Below the pieces are notes generated by a model. That model saw only the letters and a program-made list of their open reading frames with translations. It searched no databases and was not told the DNA's origin. From contig CAKVGI010000022.1 in NCBI GenBank assembly GCA_934747265.1, positions 1-13,309 of the forward strand: a DNA stretch of 13,309 nucleotides. Reading direction: 5' to 3'. The stretch is from an uncultured Rickettsiales bacterium. GTDB taxonomy: Bacteria > Pseudomonadota > Alphaproteobacteria > Rickettsiales > UBA1997. Positions within the stretch are counted from its first letter, which is position 1; each line of letters begins with the position of its first letter. A program made the translations under genes and the position numbers. This document shows positions 8,129-13,309 of the stretch, in pieces.

Positions 8129-9268
8129 TTATTTACCATTGAAATTATTAATTATATCATCAAAAAATTTCTCTAAATCATGATTTAATATATTTGGAGC
8201 AGTATGAATAAAAATAATTAATTCTTTTTTCTTTAAAATATCAATTATTTGATTTACCTGCAAATTATTTAATATTTTTGAATCAAAAGTCCAAAAGTCT
8301 TTATAATACCACCACCTAAAATGATTTGTATCATCAGTAAACATATCTTTGAAATTATTATAAATAATATCAGAAAAACTATCTCCAATGAATATTGTTT
8401 TTGGTAATGCAATGTTTTTATCTTTTATCTTGCAATTTCTAAAATAAATATTGTCAGTTTTTGATTTAAAGAAGTTTTTATCAATTCCACAAAGATCGCC
8501 AAGATCAAAATCAGTATTCAAAGATTTTTTACTTTCAACAAAATCATTACAAATGATATTATTGTTAAAATATTGCGGATTCAAAATATTATTAAAAAAA
8601 TTCAAAAAACCGTATTCAGACCAGTGTATACCATATTTTGGAAATAAATATTTTTTAGAATTGTATTTATTTTTCATAAAATATTCATTTACGTCAATAT
8701 AATTCACATTATATTCATCTAATGCTTTCTTAAATTTAGTATAATTCCTTTCTTCCTCTTTATTATTTTTTAAAAGACAATCAAACTTTTTTGGCAAGTA
8801 TTCTTCATAAAAATCAGCCTTAGTCGGAGCCAAAATATACAAAAATCTTATACCATTTTTATTTAAAATATTTTGAACTTCTTTTACTTTTTTAACATTA
8901 TTTTTAATAGTTTCATAATCTTTTTTATCAAATGCGAATTTTTCTTTTATATAACCATTTTCAAACAAAAAATCATCTTTACCAATTATCACACCAGAAC
9001 TTGTTGAAGAAAAAAGCTTAAAAATTATTGTATTATTTATTTTTCTAAATTTTTTTGCTATTTTACCTTTTTCTTTTAAAAAATTTTCTATATCATTTTG
9101 ATATTTTGAATTAAAAAAATTATTTACCGTTAGAGCAGTTTCAAAAACAATACCTTTCTTTTTATTTTTTATCTTGGTACAAAATATATAAGTTAAACCA
9201 TGACAAAACAACAAAAACACTAGAATTATGGAAAATATTATCTTTATTTTTCTTTCTTTAAACACCAA
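8129..9268 (-). CDS. AlgJ/AlgX-like SGNH-type acetyltransferase partner
   Basis: A 379-residue protein with an N-terminal signal anchor (about 9-30) and a periplasmic SGNH-like domain, as in AlgJ/AlgX, which place acetyl groups delivered by the MBOAT partner onto a polysaccharide. Landmarks are GKDDFLF (96-102), ILAPTKADFYEEYLP (145-159), KYGIHWSEYG (211-220, His215) and GDSFSD (295-300), whose Ser297 is the predicted nucleophile. The Asp normally two residues before the catalytic His (DxHW) is Gly213 here. Overall identity to classical AlgJ is low, and the protein is very Lys/Asn/Phe-rich. The start is a TTG at 9268 directly followed by a GTG alternative (9265); no in-frame ATG lies near. 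It is the first gene of the two-gene operon with the MBOAT gene. Confidence 0.82.
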   Translation of the reverse strand: MVFKERKIKIIFSIILVFLLFCHGLTYIFCTKIKNKKKGIVFETALTVNNFFNSKYQNDIENFLKEKGKIAKKFRKINNTIIFKLFSSTSSGVIIGKDDFLFENGYIKEKFAFDKKDYETIKNNVKKVKEVQNILNKNGIRFLYILAPTKADFYEEYLPKKFDCLLKNNKEEERNYTKFKKALDEYNVNYIDVNEYFMKNKYNSKKYLFPKYGIHWSEYGFLNFFNNILNPQYFNNNIICNDFVESKKSLNTDFDLGDLCGIDKNFFKSKTDNIYFRNCKIKDKNIALPKTIFIGDSFSDIIYNNFKDMFTDDTNHFRWWYYKDFWTFDSKILNNLQVNQIIDILKKKELIIFIHTAPNILNHDLEKFFDDIINNFNGK

Positions 9269-9295
9269 AATTTTCTTTGCTCATATGACATTTAT

Positions 9296-9325
9296 GTTAT
9301 AGAATTAAAAAATAAAATTCAACAA
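9296..9325 (-). promoter_or_regulatory. candidate promoter for the O-acetylation operon
   Basis: On the minus strand, TTGTTG (9325-9320), an 18-bp spacer and TATAAC (9301-9296) would start transcription about 20 nt before the TTG at 9268. It is a weak match in AT-rich DNA. Confidence 0.3.
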
Positions 9326-9377
9326 CTTTTTGCCTATTTTAGGTATTTAAACATTAAACTTATATAAATAAAAATTA

Positions 9378-9405
9378 TTGTTTTTTAAAAAGCATAGTGT
9401 ATTAA
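9378..9405 (+). promoter_or_regulatory. candidate promoter for pgi
   Basis: TTGTTT (9378-9383), a 16-bp spacer and TATTAA (9400-9405), with a TG just upstream that could support an extended -10. The predicted start is about 23 nt before ATG 9436. It is a weak match. Confidence 0.3.
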
Positions 9406-9435
9406 TTAAATTACTGATAATAAATAAGAAAATAA

Positions 9436-10671
9436 ATGTTATTATATAATCAAGAATTAAAAAACATAGAGCTAGCAAAAGCAGAAACAGCAAAAAAAGT
9501 TCAATCTGCTATTGAGTGGATTAAAAGTGAATTACACGGCGATAGTGATATGAAATGCGTTGGAATTGCCTACGAAAAAGATGACTTAAAAGAAATAAAA
9601 GACTTCGCTTCATTTATAAGAAACAATTTCAAACACACTGTTGTTATGGGTATTGGAGGTTCCAGTTTAGGTGCAATGACCTTATTAAGTGTTGCAAAAG
9701 AAAATAATGTTACAGTTTTAGAATCCATTGATAGCAACACTGTTGAAAAATTATTCAATAGCTTAGATTTAGCGAATACAGCATTTTTAACAGTAAGTAA
9801 ATCTGGTAAAACCATTGAATGCATTTCCCAAACTTTAATTGTTATGAAAATGGTTGAAGATAAACTTGGCAGAGATGCTATTGGTAAACATTTTTTCTTT
9901 TTAACAGAAAACAAAGAAAGTCCAATTACAAATTTAGCAAAAGAATTTAATATTAAAACTTTTGAACACCACAAAACAGTTGGCGGTAGATTTTCTTATT
10001 TATCAAATACAGGTTTAATTCCAGCTTGCATTGGCGGTCTTGACATTGAAGCTATTAGACAAGGTGCTATTGATACAATAGAATATCTTTTAAACAATAA
10101 AGATAATGATATAGCAAAAGTATGCGGATCAATTATTGATTTAACCGAAAATGGAATTGTTGCAAATGTTGTTATGCCATACATTGACAGGTTTGTAAAC
10201 TTAACAAAATGGTACAGACAATTATGGGCTGAATCCTTGGGAAAACACGGTAAAGGAACAATCCCAGTAGATGCAATCGGTACGTCAGATCAACATAGTC
10301 AATTACAACTTTATATGGATGGTCCAAGAAATAAATTTTACACTTTTATTTACAAAGATAAAGATCCAAATTCACTAAAAATTACAAAAACTTATAATGA
10401 AGGTTTTGAATATTTAAAAGGTTTAAGCCTTGATGATATTATGAATATTGAATTTGAATCAACCGTCGAAGTTTTAGCAAAAAGAAGCTTACCAGTTAGA
10501 GTATTAAAATTCCATGAAATTAATGAAAAATCATTATCTCAAATTTTAATGCAATTTATGCTTGAAACTATTATTTGTGGTAAAGCAACTGGAATAGATC
10601 CTTTTGGTCAACAAGCCGTTGAAGAAAGAAAAATTCTAGCAAGACAAATGATGGCTGATTTGAAAAAATAA
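9436..10671 (+). CDS. pgi: glucose-6-phosphate isomerase (compact form)
   Basis: Interconverts glucose-6-phosphate and fructose-6-phosphate in the cytosol. At 411 residues it is a compact bacterial PGI, much shorter than the roughly 550-residue enteric enzyme. The two SIS-type sugar-phosphate subdomains are visible: GIGGSS (72-77) and SKSGKT (121-126) bind phosphate, GGRFSYLSNTGLIPA (183-197) is the first PGI signature, and ESLGK with Glu266, DQHSQLQ with His287 and VEERK with Lys399 carry the catalytic acid/base and ring-opening residues. All key residues are present, so it should be active. The ATG at 9436 is preceded only by a weak purine stretch (AAGAAAA). It stands as a single gene followed by two hairpins. 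It implies retained upper glycolysis or gluconeogenesis, which classical Rickettsia lack. Confidence 0.96.
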   Translation: MLLYNQELKNIELAKAETAKKVQSAIEWIKSELHGDSDMKCVGIAYEKDDLKEIKDFASFIRNNFKHTVVMGIGGSSLGAMTLLSVAKENNVTVLESIDSNTVEKLFNSLDLANTAFLTVSKSGKTIECISQTLIVMKMVEDKLGRDAIGKHFFFLTENKESPITNLAKEFNIKTFEHHKTVGGRFSYLSNTGLIPACIGGLDIEAIRQGAIDTIEYLLNNKDNDIAKVCGSIIDLTENGIVANVVMPYIDRFVNLTKWYRQLWAESLGKHGKGTIPVDAIGTSDQHSQLQLYMDGPRNKFYTFIYKDKDPNSLKITKTYNEGFEYLKGLSLDDIMNIEFESTVEVLAKRSLPVRVLKFHEINEKSLSQILMQFMLETIICGKATGIDPFGQQAVEERKILARQMMADLKK

Positions 10672-10677
10672 AAGAGG

Positions 10678-10710
10678 CTAAGTTGGATCAATAGTCTAAC
10701 TAAGAATTTT
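10678..10710 (+). terminator. hairpin directly after pgi
   Basis: AGTTGGA (10681-10687) pairs with TCTAACT (10695-10701) across a 7-nt loop (7 bp, one G-T pair), flanked by CT/AG that can add two pairs after an A-A mismatch. AATTTT follows. It begins only seven bases after the pgi stop. It could be a weak terminator or a 3'-end stabilising hairpin. Confidence 0.45.
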
Positions 10711-10726
10711 ATAGATACAAAAAATT

Positions 10727-10760
10727 AACGACTCTGAAAAGGGTCGTTTCTTAATATTTT
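10727..10760 (+). terminator. rho-independent terminator of pgi
   Basis: AACGACTC (10727-10734) pairs with GGGTCGTT (10741-10748), an 8-bp stem with one G-T pair and a TGAAAA loop. The stem is followed by TTC and a T-rich tail (TTAATATTTT). This is the clearest terminator in the window. Confidence 0.75.
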
Positions 10761-10949
10761 ATTTATAAAATTAAACTTTACTTGTTTTTGTTAATTGTAA
10801 GTGATTAGTTCAGAAACTCAACACAATAAACACTCTCTACCAACTTGTAAATAAAACTAACAAAATAAGTATTCCCCTCCGCCATCCTTTGTAATGTAAA
10901 ATCTGATAAGATTAATATCTCTAACTTACCCCCATTCGTAAGTAGACAT

Positions 10950-10991
10950 TAATATCCTTCACTGCCCCCCTAATATCCTTCACTGCCCCCC
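10950..10991. repeat. perfect 21-nt tandem duplication
   Basis: Two identical adjacent 21-nt units (10950-10970 and 10971-10991), each starting TAATATCCTTC and ending in a run of six Cs. They sit in a C-rich, gene-free tract that also contains TTCGTAAG motifs at 10935-10942 and 10992-10999. Confidence 0.9.
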
Positions 10992-11035
10992 TTCGTAAGA
11001 TGGAGTCAATGTAGCCAATACCATCTATCGCTCCA

Positions 11036-11121
11036 CCCTTATAAGGGGGGGCTGACGAAGTCAATAACGCCTTTTTGCCCCCCTTTGTAAGGGGGGAGTC
11101 AGTCGTAGACTGACAGGGGGG
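11036..11121. repeat. cluster of C/G-run palindromes (REP-like)
   Basis: There are three nested palindromes. CCCTTATAAGGG (11036-11047) is a perfect 12-nt palindrome. CCCCCCTT-TGT-AAGGGGGG (11078-11096) has an 8-bp stem. GTCAGTC-GTA-GACTGAC (11098-11114) has a perfect 7-bp stem and is followed by a further run of six Gs (11116-11121) that could pair with the same C run. A short TGAC-GAA-GTCA hairpin lies at 11053-11063. The arrangement resembles dispersed palindromic intergenic elements. No gene is visible here. Confidence 0.75.
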
Positions 11122-11133
11122 TTGATAACATTC

Positions 11134-11158
11134 ATTTTGTTTTATTATAAAACAAAAT
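11134..11158. repeat. 12-bp perfect inverted repeat
   Basis: ATTTTGTTTTAT (11134-11145) and ATAAAACAAAAT (11147-11158) are perfect reverse complements around a single T. No T-run follows on either strand that would make it a typical terminator. Confidence 0.8.
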
Positions 11159-11192
11159 AAATAATCGAAAATTAAAAATTGAAAATTAAAAA

Positions 11193-11277
11193 TAAAATAT
11201 AAAGTCAGAGATTTATTTTAAAAATAAAATATAAAGTTAAATATTTAAGTTTAAAATTTAAAATTAAAATATAAAGT
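11193..11277. repeat. three AT-rich direct repeats
   Basis: TAAAATATAAAGT occurs exactly at 11193, 11225 and 11265. Similarity extends several bases on each side (AAAA before, then [CT]A..ATTT after), giving units of about 27 nt. Further AATTAAG-like reiterations follow to 11320. Low complexity makes some of this expected by chance, but three exact 13-mers in 85 bp are not. Confidence 0.65.
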
Positions 11278-11318
11278 TAAGGATTTGAATTTAAGAATTA
11301 AGAGTTAAGAATTAAGAA

Positions 11319-11354
11319 TTATAAATTAATATATTATAACATATTAATTTATAA
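11319..11354. repeat. 14-bp perfect AT-only inverted repeat
   Basis: TTATAAATTAATAT (11319-11332) pairs perfectly with ATATTAATTTATAA (11341-11354) across the loop ATTATAAC. It could be a cruciform or protein-binding palindrome. No function can be read from sequence. Confidence 0.8.
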
Positions 11355-11404
11355 ATAATATATTAACATAAAAAACATAGTTTAAAACAATCAAAGTATT
11401 TAAA

Positions 11405-11600
11405 CCCCCCTTGCCCCCCCTTATCAGGGGGGGGATGGAAGGGGAACTTATCAGGTGGGGGATGAGACGGGAATTTATCATGGTGGAATTGAAATGTATC
11501 CCTTATCGTGGGCAGAATGAAGGAATACCACTTATTAAGGGGGATGAGAGGACTTTATCGGAGGAAAAATGAGGAATACCACTTGGTATGGGGGGATGGA
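11405..11600. repeat. G-rich TTATCAG repeat array (right copy)
   Basis: A second copy of the array at 59-227, in the same orientation. Heptamers lie at 11421 and 11448 (TTATCAG), 11475 (TTATCAT), 11503 (TTATCGT), 11532 (TTATTAA) and 11555 (TTATCGG), spaced 27, 27, 28, 29 and 23 nt. The last three spacings match the left copy closely. The 39-nt block 11510-11548 matches 172-210 with one mismatch. The left edge can fold as a run of 7 Cs, TTATCA and a run of 8 Gs (11414-11434). AGGAATACCACTT is itself repeated at 11521 and 11572. The region 11601-11701 holds nothing recognisable. Confidence 0.75.
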
Positions 11601-11701
11601 TACTCCTTAACAAGATGGATGATGAATTTTATTAAAAGAAAAATTAAATAATATATATAAAAAAACCAACAATATCAATATTCTTATATAACATAATCCG
11701 C

Positions 11702-11729
11702 TTGAAAAAATAATATTATATTTTACAAT
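11702..11729 (+). promoter_or_regulatory. candidate promoter for the prepilin-like gene
   Basis: TTGAAA (11702-11707), a 16-bp spacer and TACAAT (11724-11729). Transcription would start near 11736, leaving a leader of about 32 nt before ATG 11768. Confidence 0.45.
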
Positions 11730-11767
11730 TATGTCATATATCAATCATTTTTATATTTTTTTTAAAT

Positions 11768-12157
11768 ATGAATAACAACAATAATAATAACAATAATAAC
11801 AGCAACAGCAATAATAATAACAACAATAATAAAGCTTTTTCACTTATAGAATTATCTATTGTTCTTATAATAATTGGATTATTGGTGGCTGGTATTACTG
11901 GTGGAGCAAGTTTAATACATATAGCAAAAGTCAAATCTACAATTACAGAACTAAAAAAATACAACATTGCTTTTAATACTTTTAAAGTCGCCAATGACAG
12001 ACTACCGGGCGATGTAAATAATGACGGTTTTATAGGTTGGGCCACAACATCAAAAATTAATGGTAAAAGAAATGTAGAACCATCATATTCCAATTTTGGT
12101 GGTGATTACAAAGGAATTAGTGTTGGATATAGAGCTGGTCCTTGGGTTGAATTATAA
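11768..12157 (+). CDS. truncated type IV prepilin-like protein with poly-Asn leader
   Basis: A 129-residue protein. Residues 2-21 are 18 Asn and two Ser, encoded by an AAT/AAC/AGC triplet run. Then comes a class III prepilin signature, K22-A23-F24-SLIELSIVLIIIGLLVAGI: cleavage would fall after Ala23, making Phe24 residue 1 and Glu28 the conserved Glu5 of the mature pilin, followed by the hydrophobic alpha-helix. The region after it (NTFKVANDRLPGDVNNDGFIGW) resembles the start of a pseudopilin globular domain. The protein stops abruptly after GPWVEL, short for this kind of protein, and the next bases belong to an unrelated broken gene, so the 3' end is probably lost. No Shine-Dalgarno is seen. 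No pilus assembly genes are in the window. Whether the stump is made or processed is unknown. Confidence 0.72.
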   Translation: MNNNNNNNNNNSNSNNNNNNNKAFSLIELSIVLIIIGLLVAGITGGASLIHIAKVKSTITELKKYNIAFNTFKVANDRLPGDVNNDGFIGWATTSKINGKRNVEPSYSNFGGDYKGISVGYRAGPWVEL

Positions 12158-12670
12158 CGGTAAAGATTTAACAACTACAACTTTTATCCATGAATTTGGA
12201 CATTATTTAAGATTTTTAATTGCATATATAGCTATGTCTAGAAACAAAAAGCTTTTCAAGATTTTAGAAATATAGTTGATTTAGTTAGAAGTAGAAGCGA
12301 TGCATGTACAAAAAAGTATGATCATTTTTTTACAAGGGGTTCTTTTACAGAGGAGGAAGGGGAAAATTTTGCAAAAAGTTGGGAGCAATATTTAAGAGAT
12401 GGAATAGCTCCTGTAAAAAAGTATAAAAAATTATTTAATAATTTTAGGAAATATATATTTGAAGATATGTATCATAGAAATGAAAAAAGAAAATATAAAT
12501 ATTATGAAGATTTACAAGTGCGAATTACTCCTGAAAGAAAAAAATTTTTTGATGAACTTATTGTTGGTAAAAAGTTTAAAAAAGAATCTATTATAATTAA
12601 AATTATGGAATTTTATGTATATTTGGCTTGTATATTTATAATATATAAGTTAATCAAATACTACCACTGA
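12147..12670 (+). pseudogene. frameshifted zinc-metallopeptidase / polyvalent-protein fragment
   Basis: The frame that starts around 12147 reads LNYNGKDLTTTTFIHEFGHYLRFLIAYIAMSRNKK and stops at 12273. HEFGH (12189-12203) is the HExxH zinc-metallopeptidase motif. Shifting by one base at the A-run 12246-12250 restores a continuous frame (KAFQDFRNIVDLVRSRSD ... to the TGA at 12668), consistent with loss of one A. The restored part contains FTEEEGENFAKSWEQYLRDGIAPVKKYKKLFNNF and ITPERKKFFDELIVGKK, blocks that I associate with large phage/plasmid polyvalent proteins, where a zincin motif is followed by an ExFAxxxExYLxxGxAP helix pair. The C-terminus is hydrophobic. It has no start of its own and abuts the prepilin stump in another frame, so it is a gene remnant. 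The family assignment rests on motif memory. Confidence 0.65.
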
Positions 12671-12809
12671 TTTATCTATATTTTTAATTTAATATTTCTA
12701 ATACACTATAATAATCAAAATGTAAATGTTATAATTGTAACAGAATAAATAGTTATTATTAGTATTTAAATTAAAAATAGCAATACATTTATACTTGTGA
12801 ATTTAAATA

Positions 12810-13309
12810 TTAAATAGAGTGTTCTCTTTCTTTGCTATCTATACTATTATTTTTGGTATTTAAAATACTATCAGAATTATTTCTTTTATGCTGTGTTTGT
12901 TTAGTTTTTAAGTTTTTTGTAATTTTATATTGTTCTATATAAAATGGATCGTATAATTCTTCTTCAACTAACACTAACGGTTCAGTAGATGCAAAACGAG
13001 ATTTTGGTTCATAAAATTCTATTTCTTGGTAATCTGAATCTAATGGGGGACATGAGAAATATCTTCTATTTAATAATTTTTTAATTTTTTCTTCTCTTTT
13101 CATATTTTCTTCTTCTTCTTTTAGCTTTCTTTCTTTTTTTTCTTGTCTTTTTATTTTCCTTTTTTCGTTTTTCTTTTTACTTTTTTCGTTTTTCTTTTTA
13201 CTTTTTGCCTTTTTTCTAGCTTCATCTTCATTTTCTTCAACTAACACTAACGGTTCAGTAGATGCAAAACGAGATTTTGGTTCATAAAATTCTATTTCTT
13301 GGTAATCTG
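12810..13309 (-). CDS. Lys/Glu-rich internal-repeat protein (partial, 5' end beyond window)
   Basis: The frame is open from the TAA at 12810-12812 to the right edge, so the N-terminus lies outside; the GTG at 13247 is internal and not a convincing start. At least 165 residues are present. From the edge the order is an acidic segment (DYQEIEFYEPKSRFASTEP, LVLVEE), a long Lys/Glu/Arg-rich stretch likely to form a charged helix or coiled coil, a short RRYFSCPPLDS linker, the acidic segment again, and a unique tail (ELYDPFYIEQYKITKNL then Asn/Ser/Lys-rich, probably disordered). The repeat unit is 91 codons. No signal peptide or TM segment is visible in this part. I do not recognise the family. 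Such low-complexity repeat proteins occur among secreted or surface proteins of host-associated bacteria, but that role is inference. Confidence 0.75.
   Translation of the reverse strand, partial: DYQEIEFYEPKSRFASTEPLVLVEENEDEARKKAKSKKKNEKSKKKNEKRKIKRQEKKERKLKEEEENMKREEKIKKLLNRRYFSCPPLDSDYQEIEFYEPKSRFASTEPLVLVEEELYDPFYIEQYKITKNLKTKQTQHKRNNSDSILNTKNNSIDSKEREHSI
12960..13036. repeat. 77-bp perfect direct repeat, copy 1
   Basis: Identical over all 77 bases to 13233-13309, with an offset of 273 bp (91 codons, in frame). The match ends only because the window ends, so the true repeat may be longer. It encodes the acidic segment of the repeat protein. Confidence 0.95.
13160..13201. repeat. 21-nt tandem repeat inside the Lys-rich segment
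   Basis: Two identical 21-nt units (13160-13180 and 13181-13201) encode, on the minus strand, a seven-residue unit KSKKKNE repeated twice. It forms part of the larger 273-bp period. Confidence 0.9.
13233..13309. repeat. 77-bp perfect direct repeat, copy 2 (runs off the window)
   Basis: Second copy of 12960-13036 with no mismatch. It shows that the gene is built from a 273-bp unit and that at least one more unit lies beyond the edge. Confidence 0.95.

Noticed and set aside
11734..12093. Antisense open frame with a poly-Leu run opposite the prepilin gene
   Set aside because: Poly-Leu is simply the complement of the AAT/AAC poly-Asn tract; the sense frame carries a clear prepilin signature.
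12467..12670. Independent 67-residue gene
   Set aside because: The frame continues upstream without a stop to 12242 and joins the HEFGH fragment through one missing base, so it is the tail of a pseudogene.
12671..12809. Search for RNA genes or terminators between the pseudogene and the repeat protein
   Set aside because: Only AT-rich sequence with a 4-bp stem (GTTA/TAAC near 12728) was seen; nothing supports a feature.

Overview
The window is strongly AT-rich bacterial DNA that uses the standard bacterial code (TGA is a stop, Trp is TGG). The core genes (pheT, an Smr-domain gene, a gamma-carbonic-anhydrase-like gene, hemW, pgi, an F-type ATPase a subunit) and the low GC suggest a host-associated, reduced-genome Gram-negative bacterium, probably an alphaproteobacterium. 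The taxonomic placement is inference; no rRNA or other decisive marker is present. Many genes lack a clear Shine-Dalgarno sequence.

Layout. 1-260: G-rich degenerate repeat array built on TTATCAG, no gene. 273-3919 (minus): gamma-CA-like hexapeptide protein, Smr protein and PheT, the first two one base apart. 4035-5180 (plus): HemW. 5187-6115 (minus): AtpR-AtpB, which I read as two subunits of an N-type (alternative, usually Na+-linked) F-ATPase, without the rest of the operon. 6241-6671 (plus): small two-TM protein behind a near-consensus promoter. 6693-9268 (minus): two-gene O-acetylation cassette, an AlgI-like MBOAT protein and an AlgJ/AlgX-like SGNH partner. 9436-10671 (plus): compact glucose-6-phosphate isomerase followed by two hairpins.

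10780-11767 has no gene but is dense in repeats: C/G-run palindromes, a 21-nt tandem duplication, AT-rich direct and inverted repeats, and a second copy of the TTATCAG array from the left end. 11768-12157 is a truncated prepilin-like gene with a poly-Asn leader. It runs directly into a broken reading frame (12147-12670) with an HEFGH zinc-metallopeptidase motif and a segment resembling phage/plasmid polyvalent proteins. From 12810 past the right edge runs a Lys/Glu-rich repeat protein with in-frame 273-bp internal repeats.

The left two thirds are housekeeping genes plus one surface-modification cassette. The right third is accessory and recombinogenic. The most unusual observations are the stranded N-type AtpR/AtpB pair, the prepilin-metallopeptidase junction, the repeat protein at the right edge, and the paired TTATCAG arrays about 11.3 kb apart.
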